From Chloroflexota bacterium (GTDB lineage Bacteria; Chloroflexota; Dehalococcoidia; UBA3495): DNA of 5,128 nucleotides. Numbering within the stretch: the first letter of the stretch is position 1; each line of letters starts with the position of its first letter. A program made the position numbers and the translations under genes. Shown here piece after piece: positions 1 to 5,128 of the stretch. The stretch is taken from NCBI GenBank assembly GCA_022571575.1, contig JACZXN010000162.1:1-5128 (forward strand), given 5' to 3'. The notes under the pieces are model-generated. The model saw only the letters and a list, made by a program, of their open reading frames with translations. It was not told where the DNA came from and searched no databases.

Positions 1-32
1 GCTTTTAAACGCTGGCAGCGTCCATTCGGGGT

Positions 33-48
33 TCCGGCCTAGGCCGGA
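33..48. repeat. 16-bp perfect palindrome across the SDR stop codon
   Basis: TCCGGCCTAGGCCGGA is its own reverse complement. The central CTA is the SDR stop codon read on the minus strand. As RNA it could form a 6-bp GC-rich stem with a CTAG loop at the very end of the SDR message. No T-run follows on the minus strand, so this is not a classic intrinsic terminator. It may be a 3' stabilising hairpin or chance in GC-rich DNA. Confidence 0.4.
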
Positions 49-914
49 TTGGCGTCGGGGTCCCGCCATTCCTCGGGCCCGCCCAGGCCGTGCTCCAGGT
101 TCCAGGTGGGCACGTCGAAACATTTGCCGGTCACCCCAGTGCGTGCGTCCTGCTTGGCCAGGAACAGGGTGATGGGCACGATGTGCTCCGGCGTCATGGA
201 GACCCGGCCCGGCCGGCTGCGGGTCATTCCCGCCCGGCGGCGGGCGTCGTTCTGCTCGTCGTATCCCGTGGTGCGGGCGTTGCCGGGGATCAGGGTATTC
301 ACCGCCACGTTGCTCTCTTGGACCTCGTCGGCCAGGTAGAACATCATGGTCAGCGTGGCCGCCTTGGCCGACTGGTAGGGCATCTCCCGGCTGTTGGACC
401 TCTGGGCCACGTAGGCCCCGCCCAGGGCGGTGTGCATGGCCCCGCCGCTGATGACCGAGATGACGCTGCCCCTCTGCTGCTCCAGCATGGGCTGAATGAA
501 GCGGCGGGTGACTTTCAGGGTCCCAAAAACGCCGACGCCGAACATCTTCTCCCAGTCCGAGTCCTTGGTCTCCAGGGTGGTGGTCCGGCCCGTGGGCGGG
601 AACAGGTTGCGTTGACGCAGCCCGGCGTTGTTGACCAGAACGTCCACGGCGCCGAACCTTTCCATCGTCGCCCGGTAGGCGTTCTCGACCTGCTGGGCGT
701 CGCTGATATCAACCGTGGATATCAGGACGTCTTCGCGGTCTTGGAGTTCCTTCAGGAAGGCGTCGTCACTGTCTCCAGAGAAGCCGGTGGGCTCCCAGGA
801 CAGGTCCATGGCCACCACCTTGGCCCCCTCCGCCAGGAACCCTCGCACCATGGCCCGTCCCATGCCCCTGGCCCCGCCGGTGACCGCCACGACGCGGCCA
901 TCAAGTTCAGACAT
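39..914 (-). CDS. Classical short-chain dehydrogenase/reductase (SDR), 291 aa
   Basis: Predicted cytoplasmic NAD(P)-dependent oxidoreductase with a single Rossmann domain, of unknown substrate. The dinucleotide-binding motif TGGARGMG is at residues 12-19. An acidic residue (D37, in VVAMDLSW) follows the second strand and favours NAD(H) over NADP(H). NNAG is at 95-98, the active-site YQSAK gives Y180 and K184, the likely catalytic serine is S156, and a PG motif lies at 210-211. S156 and Y180 are 24 residues apart, against the usual 13 or so, so there is an insertion of about 11 residues in the active-site loop. The length suits the family with a slightly extended C-terminus. The ATG at 914 is preceded by a weak AGG at 7-base spacing. 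The gene is divergent from the amidohydrolase-epoxide hydrolase operon, which suggests, but does not prove, a shared catabolic role. Family call firm; substrate unknown. Confidence 0.93.
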   Translation of the reverse strand: MSELDGRVVAVTGGARGMGRAMVRGFLAEGAKVVAMDLSWEPTGFSGDSDDAFLKELQDREDVLISTVDISDAQQVENAYRATMERFGAVDVLVNNAGLRQRNLFPPTGRTTTLETKDSDWEKMFGVGVFGTLKVTRRFIQPMLEQQRGSVISVISGGAMHTALGGAYVAQRSNSREMPYQSAKAATLTMMFYLADEVQESNVAVNTLIPGNARTTGYDEQNDARRRAGMTRSRPGRVSMTPEHIVPITLFLAKQDARTGVTGKCFDVPTWNLEHGLGGPEEWRDPDANPA

Positions 915-999
915 CTCTCAACCTGCCTTCGACATCGGCTCCAACCGTCGCCAACAATGATACACACCGCCGCCACCGCCCAACCTCGCCCGCCGTCCG

Positions 1000-1014
1000 G
1001 GGCCGTCGGCCGTG
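1000..1014 (+). repeat. Promoter-proximal 15-bp motif, copy 1
   Basis: GGGCCGTCGGCCGTG matches 14 of 15 bases of a motif at 3768-3782. Both copies lie in divergent intergenic regions, next to the promoter of the forward gene. This copy contains the inverted repeat GGCCG-T-CGGCC and runs directly into the candidate extended -10 box. It could be an operator-like site or chance similarity in GC-rich spacer DNA. Confidence 0.35.
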
Positions 1015-1021
1015 ATATTAT
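1013..1021 (+). promoter_or_regulatory. Candidate extended -10 promoter for the amidohydrolase-epoxide hydrolase operon
   Basis: TGATATTAT gives an extended -10 (TGn followed by TATTAT, one mismatch to TATAAT). It is an AT island in otherwise very GC-rich spacer, about 55 bases before the amidohydrolase ATG. No convincing -35 lies 16-18 bases upstream, which is acceptable for an extended -10 promoter. Transcription would begin near 1028. Confidence 0.4.
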
Positions 1022-1064
1022 GGGGCCGCCGACACCAAGCCAAACACAAGCCAAACATTGAGAC

Positions 1065-1069
1065 GGAGG
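1065..1069 (+). promoter_or_regulatory. Shine-Dalgarno GGAGG that fixes the amidohydrolase start
   Basis: GGAGG lies 6 bases before the ATG at 1076. An in-frame TTG at 1058 would place this site inside the coding sequence and has no ribosome binding site of its own, so the ATG is the better start. Confidence 0.75.
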
Positions 1070-1075
1070 CCCACC

Positions 1076-2092
1076 ATGGCGCCTGGAGGCAACGACTGGC
1101 TGGCCAAAACCCCCGAGGAGACTCTGGAACCGGAACTCCCCATCTGCGACCCCCACCACCATTTCTGGGTCGCCCGGCCCGAACCGGAGCACTATCAACA
1201 GTACCTGCTGCCGGAACTGGCCGCCGACGTCAACAGCGGCCACAATGTGCGCTCAACCGTGTTCATCGAGGTACGCGCCGAATACCGCAACGACGGCCCC
1301 GACGAGATGAAGCCGGTGGGCGAGGTCGAGTACATCCAGACCATCGCCGACGACAGCGCCGCCGGGAACCATGGCCCCACCCGGGCCGCCGCGGCCATCA
1401 TCGGGCACGCCGACCTCAAGCTGGGAGAGGGCGTGCGGCCGGTGTTGGAAGCCATGCGGGCCGCCAGTCCCAACCGTTTCCGGGGCGTGCGCCATTCGGT
1501 GGGGTGGGACGAAAGCCCGGAACTGGCCAACCGCGACATCAAAGGAGCCCTGGGCACCGACGGCTACCGGGCCGGGGCCAAGGTCATGGCCGGAATGGGC
1601 CTGGTCCTGGAGAACTCCCTCTACTTCCATCAATTGCCCGAACTGGCGGATTTCGCCCGGGCCGTGCCGGAATTGACCATCGTTCTGAACCATATCGGCG
1701 GCCTGTGCCGGATCGGTCCCTACGCCAACCGGGACGACGAAGTCCTGCCGCAGTGGCGGAGAGGCGTTGAGGAAGTGGCCAAGTGCCCCAATATCATCAT
1801 GAAATTGGGCGGCGTCGGCCAACTCCGCTACGGCTACTATTGGCATGACCGGGAGACCGCCGTCGGCTCCGAGGAGTTGGCCCAGGGACTGGGTCCGCTC
1901 ATGGAGCACTGTATCCAGCAGTTCGGCCCGGACCGTTGCATGTTCGAGAGCAACTTCCCGGTGGACAAGGTGTCCTACTCTTATAACGTGCTGTACAACG
2001 CCTTCAAGCGGCTGTCCAAGGGCTATTCGGCCACGGAACGCGCCGCCTTGTTCCACGACACCGCCACCCGCGTTTACAACATCAACCTTTGA
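1076..2092 (+). CDS. Amidohydrolase family 2 protein (lactonase / dicarboxylate-hydrolase-like), 338 aa
   Basis: Predicted cytoplasmic metal-dependent hydrolase of the amidohydrolase-2 type (TIM barrel), the group that includes 2-pyrone-4,6-dicarboxylate hydrolase and fuconolactonase relatives. The strand-1 metal motif DPHHHFW is at residues 25-31, with H27 and H29 as the H-x-H pair. GHAD is at 110-113, FRGVRH at 135-140, and NHIGG at 205-209, whose H206 is a further conserved histidine. The C-terminal motif is FESNFPVDK (290-298). In better-known relatives this position reads G-S-D-W-P, with Asp as the catalytic/metal residue; here it is N293, with D297 four residues on. From memory, this ESNFPVDK form recurs in an uncharacterised subfamily. 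Length is normal. I chose the ATG at 1076 over an upstream TTG because of its Shine-Dalgarno. It is first in an operon with the epoxide hydrolase. A lactone or similar ring substrate is inference. Confidence 0.9.
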   Translation: MAPGGNDWLAKTPEETLEPELPICDPHHHFWVARPEPEHYQQYLLPELAADVNSGHNVRSTVFIEVRAEYRNDGPDEMKPVGEVEYIQTIADDSAAGNHGPTRAAAAIIGHADLKLGEGVRPVLEAMRAASPNRFRGVRHSVGWDESPELANRDIKGALGTDGYRAGAKVMAGMGLVLENSLYFHQLPELADFARAVPELTIVLNHIGGLCRIGPYANRDDEVLPQWRRGVEEVAKCPNIIMKLGGVGQLRYGYYWHDRETAVGSEELAQGLGPLMEHCIQQFGPDRCMFESNFPVDKVSYSYNVLYNAFKRLSKGYSATERAALFHDTATRVYNINL

Positions 2093-2121
2093 TCCCATCG
2101 GGCAACCAAGTCTGGGTCAGA

Positions 2122-2127
2122 AAGGAG
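2122..2127 (+). promoter_or_regulatory. Shine-Dalgarno AAGGAG for the epoxide hydrolase
   Basis: AAGGAG sits in the 45-base gap after the amidohydrolase stop, 10 bases before the ATG at 2138. It supports independent translation of the second gene from a shared transcript. No terminator-like hairpin or new promoter is evident in the gap. Confidence 0.65.
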
Positions 2128-2137
2128 CGAGGCTAAA

Positions 2138-3292
2138 ATGGAAGTGAGACCCTTCACCATCGCCGTCGAGGACAGCGTCCTTGATGACCTGCGCCGGCGC
2201 CTGGCTGATACCCGCTGGCCCGACGAGATCCCCGGCTCCGGGTGGGACTACGGCAGCAATCTGGCCTACCTGAAGGAATTGGTTGAGTACTGGCGGACGG
2301 GGTTCGATTGGCGGGCCCAAGAGGCCAAGCTCAACGCCTTCAGCCACTTCAAATCCGAGGTGGACGGGCTGGACATCCACTTCATCCACGAGCGGGGCAA
2401 GGGCCCGGACCCCATGCCCCTGGTCATCACCCACGGCTGGCCCAGTTGTTTCTTCGAGATGACCAAGATCATCCCTCTGCTGTCCGACCCCGCCGGCCAC
2501 GGGGGAGACGCGGCTGACTCCTTCGACGTGGTGGCGCCGTCCCTGCCGGGGTTCGGGTTCTCCGATCATTCCAGGGAGCGCGGCATGGAGGTCCAGCGGG
2601 TCGCCGGGATGTGGAACAAGCTCATGACCCAAAACCTGGGCTACCCCAAGTTCGCGGCCCAGGGCGGCGACATCGGAGGCGGCGTGACCGCCCGGCTGGG
2701 CTTCGCCCATGCCGACAGCCTGTACGGCATCCATCTGACCTCCGTCACCCGGCCCACTCCCTACCTGGGCCCCGGCTCCAAGCCCGTCACCGGGGCGGAG
2801 CAGGCGCTGATCGACCAGCGCGCGCAGTGGTTCCTGGACGAGGGCGGCTACAACCACATCCAGGGCACCAAACCCCAGACCCTGGCCTACGGATTGAACG
2901 ACTCGCCCGCCGGGCTGGCGTCGTGGATCGTGGAGAAATACCGCACCTGGAGCGACTGCGGCGGCGACGTGGAGAAGAGCTACACCAAGGACGAATTGCT
3001 GACCATCGTCACCATCTATTGGGTGACCCAGACCATCAGCTCGTCCACCCGGATGTACTACGAGAACCAGAAGAACCTGTGGACGATGGAGCAGGACCAG
3101 AAGGTGCCCGCGCCGGCCGGCATGGCCATGTTCCCACAGGAGATATCCAAACCGCCCAGGGAGTGGGCCGAGCGGTCCTACGACGTGCGGCGGTGGACCG
3201 AGATGCCCAGGGGAGGCCACTTCGCCGCCCTGGAGGAGCCGCAGCTATTGGCCGAAGAGGTCCGCGCGTTCTTCCGCCCCTTCAGGAACTAG
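2138..3292 (+). CDS. Epoxide hydrolase, microsomal (EHN-domain) type, 384 aa
   Basis: Alpha/beta-hydrolase that adds water to an epoxide to give a diol through an Asp-ester intermediate. The N-terminal EHN domain spans roughly residues 3-110, followed by the hydrolase core and cap. The oxyanion-hole motif HGWP is at 99-102 and the nucleophile elbow QGGDIGG gives D178. The cap motif GGYNHIQGTKP offers Y238, and RMYYEN offers Y307 as the ring-activating tyrosines. E335 (FPQE) and H361 (RGGHFAALEEP) complete the charge relay. By recalled alignment these match Asp226, Glu404 and His431 of human microsomal epoxide hydrolase; the Glu-His spacing of 26-27 residues and the conserved LNDSP (253-257) fit. 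The animal membrane anchor is absent, so this should be a soluble protein. It is second in the operon after the amidohydrolase. Its last 11 bases overlap the end of the convergent lipoprotein gene. All catalytic residues are present; the substrate is unknown. Confidence 0.95.
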   Translation: MEVRPFTIAVEDSVLDDLRRRLADTRWPDEIPGSGWDYGSNLAYLKELVEYWRTGFDWRAQEAKLNAFSHFKSEVDGLDIHFIHERGKGPDPMPLVITHGWPSCFFEMTKIIPLLSDPAGHGGDAADSFDVVAPSLPGFGFSDHSRERGMEVQRVAGMWNKLMTQNLGYPKFAAQGGDIGGGVTARLGFAHADSLYGIHLTSVTRPTPYLGPGSKPVTGAEQALIDQRAQWFLDEGGYNHIQGTKPQTLAYGLNDSPAGLASWIVEKYRTWSDCGGDVEKSYTKDELLTIVTIYWVTQTISSSTRMYYENQKNLWTMEQDQKVPAPAGMAMFPQEISKPPREWAERSYDVRRWTEMPRGGHFAALEEPQLLAEEVRAFFRPFRN

Positions 3293-3674
3293 GCGCCCAG
3301 ATCTTGAAGGTGAAGGCCGATGGGACATCGGAATCCGGACTCCGGATGTATAGCTCCTGGGGGCCGCTTTCAGAGAAGGTATGGGCCGACGTGCGGGCGG
3401 TCAATTCTGCGTCGACATTGACGATATTGTCGTCCCCGTCGGCACTCCAGACGCCCAGGATATTGCCGTCCGGGCTGGTCAGACGGATGAAATACTCGAC
3501 GCCCTTGAGAACATCGACCACGTAGGGCTGAGAAGCCCAGTCATCGACGCTGGCGTCCGACGCGGTGATGGTGCCCGTCACCAGTTTCCCCTTTTCGATC
3601 TGGGTGGGACCCCCGCCGCAAGCCACCAGGGCCACGGCCGCCAGACCTGCCAGAATAAGTAAGAGCAGCTTCAT
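3282..3674 (-). CDS. Small secreted lipoprotein with a PPC-like beta domain, 130 aa
   Basis: The N-terminus is a clear lipoprotein signal: K2, a hydrophobic run over residues 3-18, then the lipobox LVAC with C19 as the lipidated cysteine, followed by GGG. The mature part (about 110 residues) is acidic and rich in predicted beta strands. Its pattern (GKLVTGTI, then D-rich turn, YVVDVLKGVEYFIRL, SPDGN, ELYIRSPDSD, FTFKIW) resembles bacterial pre-peptidase C-terminal (PPC, jelly-roll) domains, which often accompany secreted enzymes or stand alone. No enzyme domain is present, so a binding or structural role at the cell surface is likely. The ATG at 3674 has GGAG at 6-base spacing; a TTG four codons upstream would overlap that site and is rejected. 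It converges on the epoxide hydrolase with an 11-base overlap and no room for a terminator. The lipoprotein call is firm; the PPC fold is moderately sure. Confidence 0.8.
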   Translation of the reverse strand: MKLLLLILAGLAAVALVACGGGPTQIEKGKLVTGTITASDASVDDWASQPYVVDVLKGVEYFIRLTSPDGNILGVWSADGDDNIVNVDAELTARTSAHTFSESGPQELYIRSPDSDVPSAFTFKIWAPSS

Positions 3675-3678
3675 AAAT

Positions 3679-3684
3679 CTCTCC
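3679..3684 (-). promoter_or_regulatory. Shine-Dalgarno GGAGAG deciding the lipoprotein start
   Basis: On the minus strand GGAGAG precedes the ATG at 3674, with 6 bases between GGAG and the ATG. It overlaps the TTG at 3686, which argues against that longer start. Confidence 0.65.
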
Positions 3685-3735
3685 AATCAACGGTCTTATC
3701 CATCAACTGAAACACATCATCACGCTAGAGTTAAG

Positions 3736-3760
3736 CCACTGATGGGTGCAGACCCTGTGG
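3736..3760. repeat. Imperfect inverted repeat in the divergent intergenic region
   Basis: CCAC and GTGG form outer arms, and GGGT and ACCC form inner arms around a GCAG loop, with an asymmetric internal loop (TGAT against T). It lies about 62 bases upstream of the lipoprotein start and just before the forward promoter. It could be a regulator site or a leader hairpin; support is weak. Confidence 0.25.
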
Positions 3761-3767
3761 CGAGCCC

Positions 3768-3782
3768 GGGCCGTTGGCCGTG
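3768..3782 (+). repeat. Promoter-proximal 15-bp motif, copy 2
   Basis: GGGCCGTTGGCCGTG differs from the copy at 1000-1014 by one base and ends exactly where the TTGATT -35 box of the next promoter begins. In copy 1 the motif instead abuts the -10 box, so its position relative to the promoter elements differs by about one helical turn or more. Confidence 0.35.
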
Positions 3783-3811
3783 TTGATTCCCGGACCGCCA
3801 AAATTTATACT
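3783..3811 (+). promoter_or_regulatory. Sigma70-type promoter TTGATT-N17-TATACT
   Basis: TTGATT (3783-3788) and TATACT (3806-3811) are separated by exactly 17 bases and lie in the only AT-rich patch of this spacer. Transcription would start near 3818, giving a short leader before the ATG at 3840. It drives the MDMPI-like gene, implying that gene had its own transcription start before it was broken. Confidence 0.55.
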
Positions 3812-3839
3812 GCCAACTACCTAGCGCAAAACGGGCCGC

Positions 3840-4511
3840 ATGACAGGCCGCGAGGCAGGAGAAAAGTTGGACTCATTCGAAGAGCGGGCCAGATTATACC
3901 GATCAGAATCTGAGCGTTTTCAGGAGTATCTGAAGAACCTTCCAGCGGACGCCTGGGGCCGTCAGAGCGCCTGCGACGAATGGCGGGTTGAAGACGTGGT
4001 CGCCCACCTGATCGGCAATGCCGAGTTCTACGCCGGCACCGTTGCCCGAGGCGTGCGCGGCGAATCATCCCCGCCCGAGGGCCGCCCGGAAGCTGGGACG
4101 GGGCATCCTTCGCTCAGCGCCGCGGCCCTGGCCAAGTCGTCCATCGCCAGCCGCGAGCGGCTGGGAGACAAGCTGCTTGAGACCTATCTGGAGAAGGACA
4201 ACATCTTGATCCAGCTTCTCACAGGCCTGAATGTCGAAGATCAAGCCAAGCCTTGCTACCATCCGGGCAGCATCGTGCCCGCCGGGAATTTCGTGGACCT
4301 CCGCTTCAAGGAAATAGTCCTCCACGAGCCGTTGCGACATGCCGACGCCGTTGTCCTCGAAGACGATAAAAACGCGAGAGGCGTCTCGGCCGGTAGACAC
4401 GGAAAAACTCCTATCGCGATCCTTTATGCCGAGCAAGGCATAGTGCGCATTGTTGACGATGCTGATAAACGCCCGCTGAATCCCTTGCACATCGATCATG
4501 ACAGGGGGTAA
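3840..4511 (+). pseudogene. MDMPI-family (maleylpyruvate isomerase / DinB-like) protein, 3'-truncated, with a chimeric tail
   Basis: Residues 1 to about 163 match the N-terminal metal-binding domain of mycothiol-dependent maleylpyruvate isomerase-like proteins, a DinB-type helical bundle found in Actinomycetota and Chloroflexota. Visible family features are LPADAW (34-39), ACDEW (44-48), VVAHL (53-57) with ligand H56, CYHPGSIVP (139-147), and VDLRFKEIVLHE, which supplies E158 and H162. These three match the recalled His-Glu-His zinc triad with its E-x3-H spacing. After about E163 (4328) similarity ends: the expected W-D-I-R-type continuation is missing. Residues from about 164 to 223 are the antisense of the histidine kinase on the other strand, so that tail is not a natural domain. 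The ATG at 3840 has a weak ribosome site. A TTG at 3867 with AGGAG at 5-base spacing is an alternative start that also fits the family's N-terminus. Probably non-functional, or an assembly artefact. Confidence 0.75.
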
Positions 4512-5128
4512 CTCCTTCGCGGCCTCGATGGTCACTGCGCTGTTGTCGACGCGCATTTGGTATTCACGCAACGTCATCGTGTTTTTAACAACCTCATTGA
4601 TCTCCGTCAGCGTTTTTTCCGAGTCCCCGGTCGCCGAGAAATTCATCAGACCCTCGATGATTCGGTGGCACCGCTGAGCCTCCGATGAAATTTGTTCGAG
4701 GCGCGACCGCATTTGTTCGGTGGGAGCGCTCGCCAGCAGGAGTTGGGCGTAGCCCAAGATTCCCGTGAGGGGGTTATTGAGTTCATGGGCCACCCCCTGC
4801 ACAATCTCGCCCAGTGCGGAAAGCTTCTCGGCCTGCAACATTTTCTTGTAGATGTCCTCTTTTTCCAAGGCATCTTCGAGATCGTTTGCCTGAAACTTCG
4901 TATGGATGAAGTCCGCGTCCGGTTTATTCAAATCGTTTTTAAGTTTAAAACGAATGGACGGCCGCTGCTGGGTATCGACGAGCTTGTCGGCCAGGCCGGC
5001 CCCGGATTTCATCAGGCGAACCAAGACGTCCATGTCAACGGTTTCCACCGAAAAATCGGCCGTACCGTCCGCGTAGGCGGCGAAAAACGGGCTGTCGAAA
5101 TGGATGTAGCGGACGTCGACCTTTCCCT
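4065..5128 (-). pseudogene. Sensor histidine kinase, 3'-truncated, 5' end beyond the window
   Basis: The frame is open to the right edge: at least 26 more codons lie upstream of the GTG at 5048, so that GTG is not the real start. Numbered from that GTG, a short coiled-coil-like linker (about 52-76) leads to the HisKA H-box, with SALGEIVQGVAHELNNP placing phosphoacceptor H88 at 4785-4787. The ATPase domain begins, with the N-box IVNNAHYAL (197-205; N199/N200) and the G1 box EDNGVGM (231-237). The F-box and the G-x-G-L-G-L G2 box are missing. Family resemblance stops at about residue 240-243 (near 4322-4331), and the rest of the frame down to 4065 is only the antisense of the MDMPI-like gene. 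Without the G2 box ATP binding should fail. The N-terminal input region, including MDVLVRLMKSG, is not recognised. GC (about 54%) is lower than in the genes to the left. No response regulator is in view. Confidence 0.8.
4320..4335. other. Novel joint where two convergent genes are both cut
   Basis: To the left, the forward MDMPI-like frame keeps family similarity through H162/E163 (4323-4328). To the right, the reverse kinase frame keeps similarity from the G1 box through M237-S238 (4335-4340) and perhaps R240 (4329). Both fail within the same dozen bases. No IS end, direct repeat or inverted repeat is visible at the site. The exact breakpoint cannot be set to the base without the intact relatives. 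It could be a deletion, inversion or insertion edge, or a contig chimera. Confidence 0.65.

Noticed and set aside
957..962. Possible -10 (TATCAT on the minus strand) for the SDR gene
   Set aside because: It is at a sensible distance from the start, but the best -35 (TTGGGC) has only a 15-base spacer and there is no extended -10, so it is too weak to annotate.
90..1061. Long forward open frame (323 aa) antisense to the SDR
   Set aside because: It is low in complexity, rich in G, H, R and P, and shows no family motif. It mirrors a well-supported SDR gene, so it is a GC-driven shadow.
1058..1075. TTG at 1058 as the amidohydrolase start
   Set aside because: It would put the GGAGG at 1065-1069 inside the gene and adds only a short Arg-rich stretch. 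The ATG at 1076 has ideal spacing.
1253..2098. 281-aa minus-strand open frame across the amidohydrolase
   Set aside because: It is antisense to a gene with clear metal-binding motifs and a Shine-Dalgarno, and its own translation shows no domain.
2117..3220. 367-aa minus-strand open frame across the epoxide hydrolase
   Set aside because: It is a Gly/Pro/Val/His-rich shadow; the forward frame carries every catalytic residue of an epoxide hydrolase.
3675..3767. A promoter for the lipoprotein on the minus strand
   Set aside because: TTAACT could be a -35, but no acceptable -10 lies 16-18 bases downstream. I cannot support a specific site.
4065..4511. A genuine antisense gene overlap of 447 bases
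   Set aside because: Each frame loses family similarity at the same point, and beyond it each is simply the complement of the other gene. A joint explains this better than dual coding.
1..5128. CRISPR array, tRNA/rRNA, transposase, toxin-antitoxin or defence system
   Set aside because: I saw no spaced direct repeats, cloverleaf, IS ends or matching protein motifs on either strand.

Overview
The window comes from a GC-rich bacterium. The left four fifths is high in GC (hand counts of single 60-base lines inside the epoxide hydrolase gene reach 72-77%; 3841-4320 is about 62%). Gene content is a short-chain dehydrogenase, an amidohydrolase-2 protein, a microsomal-type epoxide hydrolase, a small lipoprotein and a mycothiol-dependent maleylpyruvate isomerase (MDMPI)-like protein. 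This mix is common in Chloroflexota (SAR202/Dehalococcoidia-like) and Actinomycetota. I lean to the former, weakly, and no marker gene in the window settles it.

Layout. 39-914 (-) is an SDR oxidoreductase. It is divergent, across a 161-base intergenic region (915-1075), from a two-gene forward operon: an amidohydrolase (1076-2092) and an epoxide hydrolase (2138-3292), 45 bases apart, each with its own Shine-Dalgarno. A small lipoprotein (3282-3674, -) converges on the epoxide hydrolase, and the two 3' ends overlap by 11 bases. A second divergent intergenic region (3675-3839) carries a good sigma70-type promoter for the next forward gene, an MDMPI-family protein starting at 3840. A sensor histidine kinase enters from the right edge on the minus strand.

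Function. The SDR, amidohydrolase and epoxide hydrolase look like a small catabolic cluster. The epoxide hydrolase would open an epoxide to a diol, the SDR would oxidise an alcohol, and the amidohydrolase would hydrolyse a lactone or similar ring. The substrate cannot be read from the sequence.

Main anomaly. The MDMPI-like gene (forward) and the histidine kinase (reverse) both lose their family resemblance at the same point, near 4320-4335. The first stops just after its last predicted metal ligand; the second stops just after the DNGVG box of its ATPase domain. Beyond that point each open frame is only the antisense of the other gene. Base composition also drops, to about 54% GC over 4381-5100. 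This is a novel joint: a deletion, rearrangement or horizontal insertion that cut both genes, or a chimeric contig. I found no RNA gene, CRISPR array, insertion sequence or defence system.
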